Of a stretch of DNA of 64,000 nucleotides, positions 53,201 to 62,187 are shown piece by piece. How positions within the stretch are numbered: position 1 is the stretch's first letter; the number at the start of each line of letters is the position of its first letter. Location of the stretch: the NCBI GenBank assembly GCA_945861465.1, contig CAMAVB010000006.1:1-64000 (forward strand). Direction: 5' to 3'. The stretch is from Candidatus Kuenenia stuttgartensis. Lineage in GTDB: Bacteria; Planctomycetota; Planctomycetia; Planctomycetales; Planctomycetaceae. Both the position numbers and the translations under genes were made by a program. The notes under the pieces are model-generated. The model worked only from the letters and a program-made list of their open reading frames with translations. It was not told the origin of the DNA and did not search any database.

Positions 53201-54803
53201 GCTCGATAAATCACGCGGGCTGATGATGAGTGGCGACAAGAACTTCCGGCCTTCGGATGCGATCTTTGCTCCGGATGGGTCGCTCTATATCAGCGACTGG
53301 CACAACGCCATCATCGGCCACATGCAGCACAACGTGCGCGACCCCAATCGCGATCACACTCACGGTCGCATCTATCGCATGACCGCCAAAGACCGACCGC
53401 TCCAGCAGCCAATCGCCATCAATGGCCAGCCAATTGCAGCCTTGCTGGACAACCTGAAGTCGCCGGTCGATTCCATTCGACATCGAACGCGCGTTGAACT
53501 CAGCGAGCGCGACTCCTCGGAAGTCATCGCTGAGACAAAAAAATGGATGGAGAAGCTGGATCCGAACGACCCGGCTGACGCACATCATCTGCTGGAAGCT
53601 CTTTGGTTGCATCAGCAGCACGACGTCAGAGACTATGAGCTGATGGGCGAACTGTTGAAGTCTCCGGACCCGCATGCCCGAATTGCAGCGAACACGGTTA
53701 AGCACCTGTGGTTCAATGTCGAACGCACGATGCGAGGTGGCATAATCGCCGCCGAAAAGATGGCCGCCGCCGAAAAGTCAGGCATCCTGAGCGACACTTC
53801 CGAACTGACGACCATCCGCATCGGCACGGTTCCCGAACGCATGCTGTACGATGTCACAGAATTGACTGTCAAGCCGGGGAAGAAGGTCAAGCTGACCTTC
53901 GCGAATCCCGACTTCATGCCGCATAACATTCTGCTCGTGAAGCCGGGCACGGACAACGACATCGGCCTCAAGGCAATGGCATTGGGTGCGGGTGGATTTT
54001 CCGTCAGTTACGTTCCAGAAAGTTCAGATATTTTCTGGTCCAGCAAGCTGGTGGATCACGGAAAGGAGCAAGTGATTGAATTCACCGCTCCGAACGAAGA
54101 AGGTGCCTACCCTTATATCTGTTCGTTCCCCGGACACCACCTGTTGATGCGAGGCACCATGTATGTGACCAACGATCTCGAACAATTCCTCGTCAGGAAT
54201 CCGAAGCCAGTGGTCAAGATAACCGAATGGACGCTCCGCGCTCTGCAGGATGATGTCACACAAGTCGCGGAAAACCGGAATTTCTTTCAGGGACAACAAC
54301 TGTTCGTCAAACTGGCCTGCGCGCAGTGCCACAAAATGACCGGTGCTGACCCAATTTCCGCAGCTCTTCATAATCACGTCAATGCAGGCCATGCGCACGG
54401 CCCCAGTCTGACCGTTGGCCCGGATCTGGCCGACGTCGTCAAAAAGCACAAAGGGGACGCCAGGGTTTTACTGCGGGAGATTCTTGAACCTTCTCTCAAC
54501 GTGGAGGCAAAGTATCAAAAGTTCCTGCTTGAGATGGAGTCCGGAACAGTTGTCGTCGGGAACATCGTTGTGGAAGACGAAGAGACGGTCACAGTGCAGA
54601 CCGGCCCGACTGCCGATCAGCAGCAGAAGGTCGTCAAAAAGGAAATCGAGTCCCGGCGCCCATCCCCTGTCTCCATCATGCCAACAGCACTGCTCAACAC
54701 ACTGGATAAAGAACAGATTCTGGACCTGCTCGCATACCTGCTGGCAACGGGGAATGCAGATCACCCTGCGTTCAAGCAACAGGAGACTCCCCTAAAGCCA
54801 TGA
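50232..54803 (+). CDS. Multidomain discoidin-SGNH hydrolase-sorbosone dehydrogenase-cupredoxin-cytochrome c protein
   Basis: 1523 residues from the ATG at 50232, with signal peptide [20 protein letters not shown]. Order: remnant ThuA-like piece ([48 protein letters not shown], about 45-135); F5/8 type C domain at about 175-325 ([30 protein letters not shown]); SGNH hydrolase at about 360-570 ([35 protein letters not shown]); PQQ/L-sorbosone-dehydrogenase-like propeller at about 670-1060 ([31 protein letters not shown]); HEAT-like spacer; azurin-like cupredoxin at about 1193-1313 with His1231 and Cys1297/His1302/Met1306; cytochrome c at about 1346-1523 (CAQCH, residues 1363-1367). Secreted; probably oxidises a sugar or polysaccharide and passes electrons via Cu and haem. 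Confidence 0.9.
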   Translation: MNLNFHAVLSTDFANRRLLFAVCVFICLAGACPLKALRFQDLPVEQMKYFDGYLKRGGPVVGQRATTHGFKISAGSEFSKYSFDSNERGYEPGFGHQVLGQTWVSHYGRNYDGYRRLICNGIFWAVGLEDKITPEMNVATVGLFKPIKDKPKKDKSETKAEAAISEKRPAKVLATGKPARFVRIELPGDKRILTLAEVEVISGNKNIAPDGAATQSSTSGDGTAARAIDGNQSPDWNKGGQTHTTNAGSTNPWWEVDLKTSTKIEKVGIWNREGFEQRLEGFTITLLDEDRKEVFRAVNVAAPEAMVIDVENEGRMTWLTYSGKTGAPVAGGEKPAREKGKKSDPQPSDEPALADIPADYRDPLPFSFQDGDVVAVMGNGLPDRMQHDGWMETLLQSELQGRKVRFRNMSVSGDRPDSFPRSSGAMSMTEYLQYVKADVVFAFFGYNESFDGVEKAADYQQKLVAFVRKTRGSKANGKSFPRIVLFSPIAHEETGNPNVPDGQAHNIQLEAYTAATEAAAKEAGVAFVDLFHPSFKLFETASEPLTINGVHLTAEGNRQFAEVIATALLGQKVATSQSMDPLRSAVLDSANHWHNRFRARDGNDVWGGRSTLTFTNDQTNADVLQHELRMLDVMTMNRDARVWAVAQGRDIAIDDSNVPKPIEVISNVGGGSKSSSAEKEGKLDYISGEEGLKHMAVAEGFEVNLFADEVQFPQLANPVQMQFDTQGRLWVAVWPTYPKWEPLKEMNDALMIVHDANNDGKADRVTEFARVQNPLGFEFWNGGVIVTCAPEILFLKDTDGDDVADVRTIMLQGLDSSDTHHAANNLIYGPDGAIYWQSGVFMQHNHEHPWGSSLQSGASAMYRFDPRRFTISMHANNSPNPHGIAFDHWGYHYATDGTGGRAYQVRPEGQGFAMHELLTKEVRPVTASEVVSSTHFPESMQGDFLICNVIGFLGIKHYHLERNAEKGTVWGEPAGTDLTVTTINADGSTTLDKSRGLMMSGDKNFRPSDAIFAPDGSLYISDWHNAIIGHMQHNVRDPNRDHTHGRIYRMTAKDRPLQQPIAINGQPIAALLDNLKSPVDSIRHRTRVELSERDSSEVIAETKKWMEKLDPNDPADAHHLLEALWLHQQHDVRDYELMGELLKSPDPHARIAANTVKHLWFNVERTMRGGIIAAEKMAAAEKSGILSDTSELTTIRIGTVPERMLYDVTELTVKPGKKVKLTFANPDFMPHNILLVKPGTDNDIGLKAMALGAGGFSVSYVPESSDIFWSSKLVDHGKEQVIEFTAPNEEGAYPYICSFPGHHLLMRGTMYVTNDLEQFLVRNPKPVVKITEWTLRALQDDVTQVAENRNFFQGQQLFVKLACAQCHKMTGADPISAALHNHVNAGHAHGPSLTVGPDLADVVKKHKGDARVLLREILEPSLNVEAKYQKFLLEMESGTVVVGNIVVEDEETVTVQTGPTADQQQKVVKKEIESRRPSPVSIMPTALLNTLDKEQILDLLAYLLATGNADHPAFKQQETPLKP

Positions 54804-55053
54804 GCGCCGAGCACGACCGACAGAGCCGTTTCGGTCTCAAATCCAGTCGTCGAAACGAGGGACTCGGAATCCGGACGGAGAAAACGATGAAAATTCATTC
54901 CGCGCTAGACGCGGGGGGCCGCGCTGTTAAAATGGCGACCGCGACGAGCTGGGATCTGTTCCAAGCTCAAGCCAAATGGGAAATGCCGAAAAGAGCTGGC
55001 GTAGAACTTGCCATTGTCCGTCTCCGTCCCATGAGACACCCGTGAGGCAAACC

Positions 55054-56190
55054 ATGCGAAGAGCGATTCGTATCCTTTGCCGCTGCCTTGCGGCGGCTCT
55101 TTTGCTTCTCAACAACGCCGTTGCCGACGACCAGCTCACCGAGGCGATCGACCGCTTGGCGGCAAGCGAGGGAATCACCGACGACGGTCCCGGCGTGGCG
55201 GTTCTGGTCTTCCAGCCTGGGAAGATCAACTTCCGCAAGGGATACGGGCTCGCCGATCTGAAATCCGCAGCACCGATTACGACTCGCACAATGTTCGAGT
55301 TGGCGTCGATTTCCAAGCAATTCACGGCAACGGCGATCTTGATCTTACACGAGCGAGGTGCGTTGTCCGTCGATGAGGACGTTCGCAAATACTTGCCTGA
55401 GTTGCCGGTCTATCGTTCTGGTCCGATTCGTATTCGTGATCTGCTGACTCATACCTCGGGCCTGCCTGACTACATGAAGTTCGACGACCCGCCGGCGCGC
55501 CATAGCACGTATTGGGTAAACGAGGACTACGTCGGCGAATTTGCGAGGCAGAAGAACGACTTCCCTTTAGGCTTCGCGACGGGACGCAAGTACGAATACA
55601 GCAATTCGAATTATCTATTGCTGGGAACAATTATCGCCCGCGTTTCAAAAAAGTCGTACGGCACGTTTCTACACGACGAAATCTTTGCCCCCGCCGAAAT
55701 GCGGCACACCTTCGCCTACGAAAGTCCACAAGCCGTACCGGAACCGCCGCCGGCCGGTTGCCTGAGGGCCATTGGTTACCAGGAAGGAAAAGGCCAACAA
55801 TGGAGAGCCGGCTGGGGTGCCCCGCCCGCTCGAAACGAGCGTTATTTAAGCGTCGGCGACGGCGGCATTTGGTCCAACCTCGAGGACATGGCCGCCTGGG
55901 ACGCCGCGCAACGTTCCGGCACCTTTTTGAAGCCCGCGACCAGGACTTTTTCGCTTCTACCGACGAAAACGCGAAACGGTAAGCAGAACGATTACGGGTG
56001 CGGCCTGGAATTGGAATTCGAAAACGGAAAACTGATCGGTTACGGGCACGACGGATCCTGGGACGGATTTCGCACAATATACTGGCGAGACCTCAAAGCC
56101 GATCGCACGGCGGTATTGCTCGGCAATCGCAACGACTTCGACCCTTACGACATTTTGGAGTCGCTCGATGAATTGATTCAGGACGATTAG
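55054..56190 (+). CDS. Beta-lactamase family (class C-like) serine hydrolase
   Basis: 378 residues from the ATG at 55054, with GAGG upstream. Signal peptide LCRCLAAALLLLNNAVADD. Penicillin-binding-type motifs: SxxK in ELASISKQFTATA, YxN in KYEYSNSNYLLLG, and a HxG-type HDGSW near the C-terminus. IRDLLTHTSGLPDYM is characteristic of the AmpC/esterase EstB-like family. Most members are esterases or peptidases rather than antibiotic-resistance enzymes, so drug resistance should not be assumed. It is followed by two more exported-type genes on the same strand. Confidence 0.92.
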   Translation: MRRAIRILCRCLAAALLLLNNAVADDQLTEAIDRLAASEGITDDGPGVAVLVFQPGKINFRKGYGLADLKSAAPITTRTMFELASISKQFTATAILILHERGALSVDEDVRKYLPELPVYRSGPIRIRDLLTHTSGLPDYMKFDDPPARHSTYWVNEDYVGEFARQKNDFPLGFATGRKYEYSNSNYLLLGTIIARVSKKSYGTFLHDEIFAPAEMRHTFAYESPQAVPEPPPAGCLRAIGYQEGKGQQWRAGWGAPPARNERYLSVGDGGIWSNLEDMAAWDAAQRSGTFLKPATRTFSLLPTKTRNGKQNDYGCGLELEFENGKLIGYGHDGSWDGFRTIYWRDLKADRTAVLLGNRNDFDPYDILESLDELIQDD

Positions 56191-56275
56191 GCGAATGATC
56201 GTATGTAGCGGTCGATTTTGGGCGCGTTCCCAACAGAATTTCTCATCTAGTTTATGTCAATCGGGAGCTTTTTTT

Positions 56276-57460
56276 GTGAAAACAAACCTCTGCGGCATTC
56301 TGGCTCTATTCGCATTGTCAGCGTCGCCATTGCTCGCCTCCGAGTGGGAACCGTTCTGCCTGACCGAACGGATGATCTTTCCTTCCGCTCTGATCTCCCT
56401 GGCCACCTACGAATTGCCCGAAGAAGATCAGGACGACTCCGTGGTGGGCGATCAGACGGGGCTGATGGGCATCTCAATTGCGGCTCCCAGGAAGGACACC
56501 GACATCGAAGTCACGCTCACTTCCGATGCGATCATGGAGCCTAGCACGTTCAAGGGCAAATTGCCCGCCGGGGGAGAGAGCGACGTCTACTACGTGCTTC
56601 CCAGAATCCGCTACAAGTTCGATGCCTTGGTCGCTAACAAGCAAGCTCGTCCGGTAAGCGTTTCGGTCGCCGTGAAGCTGGACGGCAAGGATGCCGGCAC
56701 CACGAACGAAAACCTGACCTTGCGATCGATTAACGAATGCCCCTTCCTCTTGCTCAACCCCGAGGACGAAACAGACCCCGGCGAAGACCTGAGCTTCTTG
56801 TTCGCCGGCTACGTCAACGAGGACCATCCGCTGGTGGACAAAATCCTGAAAGACGCTTTGAAGCTGGGAGTGGTGGACGCCTTCACCGGCTACCAGTCCA
56901 ACGACCCGCTCGAAGTGTACAAGCAGGTCTACGCCGTCTGGCACGCTTTGCAGCAGCACGGCATCAAGTATAGCGACATCTCCACCACCAGCGGCACCAG
57001 CAAGGTCGTTCTCAGCCAGCATGTGCGTTTGTTGGATGATTCTCTGGCGGCCGAACAAGCCAACTGCGTTGACGGCAGCGTGTTGTTTGCATCGGTACTT
57101 CGCAAGATTGGCATCGAGCCGAGTCTGATACTCGTCCCTGGCCATTGTTACCTCGGCTTCTTCAGCGACCGGGAACGCGAGCACCTGATGGGCCTGGAGA
57201 CGACGCTGATCGGTGCACGGGACCTCAAAGTGGACAACGTCCCCGCAGACTTCGCGCAGGCCGTCGATCCCAGGTTCCACAAGGAAGCGTCCTGGGCCTC
57301 GTTTAACGGCGCGATGGCCATAGGGACCGCCGATCTCGCCAAGAACGCCGAAAAGTTCGACACGGAAAGGGAGCCAGCCTACAGGCTGATCCATATCTCC
57401 GAAGCTCGCCAGCTTGGGGTGCTGCCGATCGGAAGCGCCGTGCAGAAGAAGCCCAGGTAA
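56276..57460 (+). CDS. Exported transglutaminase-like cysteine protein
   Basis: 394 residues from a GTG at 56276 with GGGAG eight bases upstream, giving a clean signal peptide (KTNLCGILALFALSASPLLA); a frame to 56195 exists. The N-terminal half (about 25-170) looks like a beta-rich domain. The C-terminal half has EQANCVDGSVLFASVLRKIG with a candidate catalytic Cys and LVPGHCYLGFFSD with a candidate His, the transglutaminase/cysteine-protease fold pattern; a following Asp is not certain. Function unknown. Spacing of 85 bases to the upstream gene allows an operon. Confidence 0.68.
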   Translation: MKTNLCGILALFALSASPLLASEWEPFCLTERMIFPSALISLATYELPEEDQDDSVVGDQTGLMGISIAAPRKDTDIEVTLTSDAIMEPSTFKGKLPAGGESDVYYVLPRIRYKFDALVANKQARPVSVSVAVKLDGKDAGTTNENLTLRSINECPFLLLNPEDETDPGEDLSFLFAGYVNEDHPLVDKILKDALKLGVVDAFTGYQSNDPLEVYKQVYAVWHALQQHGIKYSDISTTSGTSKVVLSQHVRLLDDSLAAEQANCVDGSVLFASVLRKIGIEPSLILVPGHCYLGFFSDREREHLMGLETTLIGARDLKVDNVPADFAQAVDPRFHKEASWASFNGAMAIGTADLAKNAEKFDTEREPAYRLIHISEARQLGVLPIGSAVQKKPR

Positions 57461-57544
57461 TTCAGGCCGCTAGCGGCGCTTCACGTCAAGTGGTTGTGGA
57501 GCGCCCGCTTCTCGTTTTCCCATACCCAGACTGCACGTCCGAAG

Positions 57545-58909
57545 ATGACTCATAATCTTGATCGTCGTACCGTTCTCGCCGCTCTGTTCGCGGGTGCCTT
57601 TTCGCAAGTCTGGAAGGTCCGAGAAGCATTCGGGCGCGAGGGCACCGGGAAAGGCCTCGTAATAGGGGCGGGAATCTCGGGCCTGGCAGCGGCTCGCGAG
57701 CTCAAGTCGCACGGCAATCAAGTCACCGTTCTCGAAGCACGGGCTCGAGTTGGCGGTCGCGTCTGGACCGATCGTTCGCTCGGCGTGCCGATCGATATGG
57801 GCGCGTCGTGGATCTCCGGCGTGCGAGGAAATCCCATCGCCAGGTTGGCCAGAGAGTTTGGCGTCAAGACGATCGTCGATGACGAGGAGTGGGCCCTCTA
57901 CGATCGCTCGGGACAGCGAATCTCTGACGACACCATCAAGGAGGTCCGTGCGGAACAGGAATCCGTGGCAGAGGCCATCGAGAAACTTACGGAAGACCTT
58001 GATGCCGATATCTCATTTAGCGCAATTGTTCGCCGCGTGCTGGCCGGCGAGCAACTCGACGCGGCCGAGCAGCGGTACCTCGACCTCTTCGTCGTCGGCA
58101 TCGAGAGCGATACCGGCGGAGACGCTGATAAACTCTCGGCCAGCTACGGCCTCGACGACGACGGCTTCGGAGGCGATTCGCACCTCTTCCCCGGCGGCTA
58201 CGGACAAATTGCCGACGGACTCGCCCGAGGGCTCGATATCCGCTTGTCGCAAAAAGTGACGAGGATAGAGCACGGCGACGAGGGCGTCAGGGTTACCACC
58301 GACAAAGACGCATACGAAGGCGACTGGGCCGTGATTACGCTCCCGCTGGGGGTGCTCAAGATAGGAAGCGTGCAGTTCGTGCCACCCTTGTCCCGCCCGA
58401 AACGAGACGTCATCGAGCGGCTCGACATGGGAAGGTTGGACAAGATCGTCCTGAAGTTTCCCCGCGTGTTCTGGCCGCATGATGTGACGAACCTCGCGTA
58501 TGTCTCCGACGTCAAAGGGGAGTTTGCGCAGTTCTTGAACGGCTGGAAACTGTCGGGTGAGCCGGTGCTGGTGGCACTCGTCGGCGGGAAATTTGCAAGG
58601 CAACTCGAAGAGTTGGCCGACGAAGAAGTCCAGGCCCGCACAATGACGGTGCTCCGCAGAATCTTCGGCGACGGCATTCCCGGCCCTGTCGGCATGAAGT
58701 ACAGCCGCTGGGGCAAGGACCCGCTGGCGGGCGGCTGCTATTCGTATGTGCCGCTCGGCGCAACCAGCGACGACTTTGGGATTCTGGCCGAGCCGGCACC
58801 TCCTTTGTTCTTCGCCGGCGAAGCGACCAACCGGGACTACCGTGGAACCGTCCACGGGGCGTTTCTGTCAGGTATTCGCGAAGCCCAGCGCATCCGCGAA
58901 TTGTCGTGA
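57545..58909 (+). CDS. Flavin-containing monoamine oxidase family protein
   Basis: 454 residues from the ATG at 57545. A twin-arginine-like start (LDRRTVLAALFAGAFSQVW) suggests Tat export, often seen when the cofactor is loaded in the cytoplasm. The FAD dinucleotide motif is GLVIGAGISGLAAARELKSH, followed by VTVLEARARVGGRVWT and the C-terminal FAD motif LFFAGEATNRDYRGTVHGAF. GGCYSYVPLGA resembles the substrate-side motif of polyamine oxidases. It probably oxidises a primary amine or polyamine with O2 as acceptor; the substrate is not deducible. Confidence 0.92.
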   Translation: MTHNLDRRTVLAALFAGAFSQVWKVREAFGREGTGKGLVIGAGISGLAAARELKSHGNQVTVLEARARVGGRVWTDRSLGVPIDMGASWISGVRGNPIARLAREFGVKTIVDDEEWALYDRSGQRISDDTIKEVRAEQESVAEAIEKLTEDLDADISFSAIVRRVLAGEQLDAAEQRYLDLFVVGIESDTGGDADKLSASYGLDDDGFGGDSHLFPGGYGQIADGLARGLDIRLSQKVTRIEHGDEGVRVTTDKDAYEGDWAVITLPLGVLKIGSVQFVPPLSRPKRDVIERLDMGRLDKIVLKFPRVFWPHDVTNLAYVSDVKGEFAQFLNGWKLSGEPVLVALVGGKFARQLEELADEEVQARTMTVLRRIFGDGIPGPVGMKYSRWGKDPLAGGCYSYVPLGATSDDFGILAEPAPPLFFAGEATNRDYRGTVHGAFLSGIREAQRIRELS

Positions 58910-58937
58910 AATCGTCGTGAAATCGTCGGCGCGACGC

Positions 58938-59120
58938 ATGAGCCGTGGCACCCCACCGGTAACCAGGGATCTGAGCTATTTCCAGCAGATGGCGGCAGCC
59001 AAAATCCCCGTGACCATCAACATGGCCATCAACGCCACCGTCACGGTCGAGCACCTCATCTTCAATCCCCAATGCGCGGCCATCATGGACAAAGTGAGGA
59101 AAGCCATTCGCGGAAAGTAG
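58938..59120 (+). CDS. Small unknown ORF downstream of the amine oxidase
   Basis: 60 residues (MSRGTPPVTRDLSYFQQMAA; INATVTVEHLIFNPQCAAIM). Composition is protein-like, but no family is recognised and no ribosome binding site is clear. It begins 28 bases after the oxidase stop. It may be a genuine small protein or the tail of a deleted gene. Confidence 0.3.
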   Translation: MSRGTPPVTRDLSYFQQMAAAKIPVTINMAINATVTVEHLIFNPQCAAIMDKVRKAIRGK

Positions 59121-59181
59121 ACCTTCTCAACGAACCCGAGTCTGTTCTCCTGCCTTCATTCTCCTGCCATTCAACACAGAT

Positions 59182-59420
59182 TCATTGGCAGAAGAATGAA
59201 GGCAGAAGAATGAGCTTCAGGTTCTGGTAATTCGCCACCAGTTTTCTTGAGATTCGGCGTCGCGTCATCACCGAAATGAAACTGCACGCCACCGAAGTCC
59301 CAGCGGTCGAGATGCTCAGTCTGGCTGAAGTCCGTGTCTCCGGGAAGCAGGATCGATCTCCAGCCGTTGCTCTTGACCGCCACGATGACACTATCGACGT
59401 ACGCGGCCTGATTCCTGGAC
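59182..59420 (-). pseudogene. C-terminal gene fragment
   Basis: The minus-strand frame QAAYVDSVIVAVKSNGWRS, ILLPGDTDFSQTEHLDRWDF, GGVQFHFGDDATPNLKKTGG then stop reads like the end of a real protein, without start codon or upstream body: the frame meets the CnoX-like stop at 59427. Family not identified. Near-repeats of ATTCTCCTGCC / GGCAGAAGAAT flank it. Confidence 0.4.
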
Positions 59421-59426
59421 AGGTCC

Positions 59427-60290
59427 TTAGTAGAACGCCGTCGCCAGCCGTTTACGGAAATCTGCCGCCAGCCGCGATTTGGGACCCATCACGGTCAACA
59501 GACCGACCATGACTTCCTTGGCGGGCACGCCCACTCCGCTGCGGTCTTTCGCGACGATCGCCAGACACATTTCGCAGGCCTCTTCAAACCGGCTGTCCGC
59601 CCCGAGCGCTTCTGCCAGTTTGAGTTGCAGGTTGAGGTCTGCCGGGTTCGCCTCAAGGGCCTTCTTTGCTTCGGCGACTCCGCCAGATTCTTCCACCTGA
59701 CTCCGCATTTCCAGCTGCGCGACCAATGCCTGAGCTTCCGGTTCCAGATAGCCACGTTTATTGAGTTCATCAATGATCTCGCGGGCTTCCTGATCGCGAT
59801 TCAGTTCCAATAGTACACGCGCGTGCGTAATGCGAAACTCGGCGATCTCAGGTTCCAGCTCGCTGGCCTTGCGATAACTGACTTCCGCGAGTTCCAACGA
59901 ACCGTCGGTTTCATGCTGCTGACCCTGTTCAAAGGCTTCTGCTGCAGGAGACGGCATAAACGACTTCAACCAGGCCCGCAATTCCGGTTCGGGCTTCACT
60001 CCCGCAAATTGACTCACCGGCTGCCCATCCAGCATGGCCACCACAAACGGTATCGACTGCACACCGAACGCCCCGGCGATCTCCGGACACTGATCGACAT
60101 TGACTTTCACAAGGCAGAACGCGCCTTTGGCTTCGGAGGTCAGCTTCTCCAGAATCGGAATCAGCTGCTTGCAGGGACCACACCAATCCGCCCAAAAATC
60201 CACGATGACCGGGCGCAAAGTGGACTGCTGGATGACATCATTCTGGAATGTCTCCATGGTCGTATTGATGATGGACGGTGTGTCTGGCAT
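59427..60290 (-). CDS. Thioredoxin-TPR co-chaperone (CnoX/YbbN-like)
   Basis: 287 residues from the ATG at 60290 (MPDTPSIINTTMETFQNDVI); a longer frame to 60362 exists. Thioredoxin domain at about 1-110 with WADWCGPCKQLIP and the cis-Pro in VQSIPFVV, followed by TPR-like repeats at about 125-285 (EAFEQGQQHETDGSLELAEV; EAKKALEANPADLNLQLKLA). E. coli CnoX (YbbN) has the same layout and protects proteins from oxidation while transferring clients to GroEL and DnaK. This one keeps both active-site Cys, so it should be redox active. Divergent from the TlpA-like gene. Confidence 0.9.
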   Translation of the reverse strand: MPDTPSIINTTMETFQNDVIQQSTLRPVIVDFWADWCGPCKQLIPILEKLTSEAKGAFCLVKVNVDQCPEIAGAFGVQSIPFVVAMLDGQPVSQFAGVKPEPELRAWLKSFMPSPAAEAFEQGQQHETDGSLELAEVSYRKASELEPEIAEFRITHARVLLELNRDQEAREIIDELNKRGYLEPEAQALVAQLEMRSQVEESGGVAEAKKALEANPADLNLQLKLAEALGADSRFEEACEMCLAIVAKDRSGVGVPAKEVMVGLLTVMGPKSRLAADFRKRLATAFY

Positions 60291-60497
60291 AAGAAAATGC
60301 TTTGAAGGTTCGGGAGGCGGAAAACAAGGATCATAATGATCCCGAGCGCGGTGATCAATCACGCTGATCTAGCCAGAAACCCCTGTTTCTGTGTTATGAT
60401 CCCGTTTTCGCAGAGTCGTGGACTCGGAGCAACAGTCGTTTCCGCAGTCAATTGGCGGCTTTTAGACACAGTTCTATCAGGTAAGGTGTGATCTCTC

Positions 60498-62012
60498 ATG
60501 TCCAAACGATTCGAAACATGGATGCTCGGATTGGTGGCGATTTCCGTATTTTTCTGTGGATCATGTCCGACTGCCGCAGCACAGGCCAAGTCTCCGCAGG
60601 CCAAGTCTCCGCAGGCCAAGTCTCCGCAAGCCAAGTCTCCGCAAAGTAAGTCTGCTGCAGAGAAACCCGCAGCCGTAAAGCCCGCGGCCGCAAAACCGGC
60701 TGCGGCAAAGCCCGCAGCCACAAAATCAGCCCCCGAAAATGCTGCCGTCGCAGAAACGGCACTTCTCACGATCGGTTCCAAGGCCCCGCCGATCGACATT
60801 GAGCACTGGATCAGCAACGGAAACGGCAAGTTTAAGCCGGTGACGAAGTTTGCACCGGGCAGAGTTTATGTCGTCGAATTCTGGGCAACCTGGTGCGGTC
60901 CGTGTGTCGCCAGTATGCCGCATCTGGCTGAAACTCAGGCCAGATACGCCGACAAAGGCGTCCAGATTATCAGCATCAGCGACGAAGATCTGGAGACGAT
61001 TCAGGGCTTTCTGGCGACCAATGTGCGCAGTTCCAAACCGGCTGACGGTGAGGAGACAGGTGAAAAGGATGGCGAGAAGGCAGTCGAAAAGAAACCAAAG
61101 GCCGCGAAAGTACAGGAGGCCGAAAAGAAAACATACGCTCAACTCACAAGCGCCTACTGTCTGACAACGGACCCTGATGCTTCGGTCAGTATCGACTATA
61201 TGGAAGCCGCTGCCCAAAACGGAATTCCTACTTCGTTTATCGTCGGCAAAACCGGGCTTGTGGAATGGATTGGACACCCGATGAGCCTGGATAAACCTCT
61301 GGAGCAGGTCGTTGCCGACAAATGGGATCGAGCCGCGTTTCTGGTGCAGTTCAAAAAGGAACAGGACCACGACTCGCTGATGGCAAAACTTGGCGCAAAA
61401 ATGCGCAAAGGTGACACCACAGGCGCACTGGCGATTATCGCAGACGCAAAGCAGAAAGCCGCAGGCGACGCCGCGTCAATCACGATGCTGGACAAGCTGG
61501 AGTTTCAGATCCGGGTCACGCCGATCTTCGCAAAGATCGAAGAAGGTGACGTGCAGGAAGGCATCGCCGAACTGGATGAAGTCATCAGGACGGCAACCTC
61601 CGCACAGAAGTCTGAGTTGAGCATGATCAAGTTCAAGCTGTTGGTGGAAGCGGAAGAGTACGATGCCGCCGCTCAGGCTCTGATGGTCGTCGCCAACGAC
61701 AAAAACATTGATGTCGATTCGATCAATGAACTCACATGGCAAATCTACGAAGGTGCCAGTGCCGACGCAGAGTTTCCGAAGGTGCTGGTGACTGCTGCTG
61801 CGGCCGCCACAGAAAAGGCGCTGGTCACATCACCGAAGAGTGGCATGATTCTGGACACTCTGGCGCACCTGGTGCATCACCAGGGCAAACTGGACCGTGC
61901 GATCGAACTGCAGACCCAGGCACTCGCAAACTCCGCTGACTTGAGTGACGAAGGCAAGAAGGAAATGCAGGCATTCCTGCAGGAACTGAAAAAGGAAAAA
62001 ACGGGCAAATAA
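60498..62012 (+). CDS. Exported TlpA-like thioredoxin with repeat linker and TPR-like tail
   Basis: 504 residues. Signal peptide (LGLVAISVFFCGSCPTAAAQ), then a linker built of five AKSPQ repeats (15-bp unit CAGGCCAAGTCTCCG) and several KPAA repeats (about 30-78). TlpA/ResA-type domain at about 95-290 with FWATWCGPCVASMPHL; an extra Lys/Glu-rich stretch of about 35 residues (about 175-210) is inserted between its strands, and GIPTSFIV carries the cis-Pro. The last 190 residues are helical and TPR-like. A periplasmic disulfide reductase role is likely. The slippage-prone 15-bp repeats keep frame. Confidence 0.87.
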   Translation: MSKRFETWMLGLVAISVFFCGSCPTAAAQAKSPQAKSPQAKSPQAKSPQSKSAAEKPAAVKPAAAKPAAAKPAATKSAPENAAVAETALLTIGSKAPPIDIEHWISNGNGKFKPVTKFAPGRVYVVEFWATWCGPCVASMPHLAETQARYADKGVQIISISDEDLETIQGFLATNVRSSKPADGEETGEKDGEKAVEKKPKAAKVQEAEKKTYAQLTSAYCLTTDPDASVSIDYMEAAAQNGIPTSFIVGKTGLVEWIGHPMSLDKPLEQVVADKWDRAAFLVQFKKEQDHDSLMAKLGAKMRKGDTTGALAIIADAKQKAAGDAASITMLDKLEFQIRVTPIFAKIEEGDVQEGIAELDEVIRTATSAQKSELSMIKFKLLVEAEEYDAAAQALMVVANDKNIDVDSINELTWQIYEGASADAEFPKVLVTAAAAATEKALVTSPKSGMILDTLAHLVHHQGKLDRAIELQTQALANSADLSDEGKKEMQAFLQELKKEKTGK

Positions 62013-62030
62013 CTCGCCCTTCTTGCATTC

Positions 62031-62096
62031 GTAGGGTGGGACCAGCGGAGCGCAGGCCCACCCTACAAAACAAATTCACAAACCGGCCAGCCGTGG
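62031..62096. repeat. Family R8 palindrome with both arms
   Basis: GTAGGGTGGGACCAGCGGAG then CGCAGGCCCACCCTAC, followed by AAATTCACAAACCGGCC. Arms GTAGGGTGGG / CCCACCCTAC pair perfectly. It follows the TlpA-like stop by 18 bases. The right half matches 18220-18253; other GTAGGGTG sequences lie at 18088 and 23337. Confidence 0.75.
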
Positions 62097-62187
62097 TACT
62101 AGCGGTCGGGAGGCTTAAAACCTGGAAGCGAGGACGCTACAATGCGGCGTCCTGAATCTGACTCGCTGGCCTCCATATCCACGGTGA

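Noticed and set aside
55054-56190. Antibiotic-resistance beta-lactamase
   Set aside because: Motifs fit the broad AmpC/EstB-like serine hydrolase family, whose members are mostly esterases or peptidases; nothing specific to resistance is visible.
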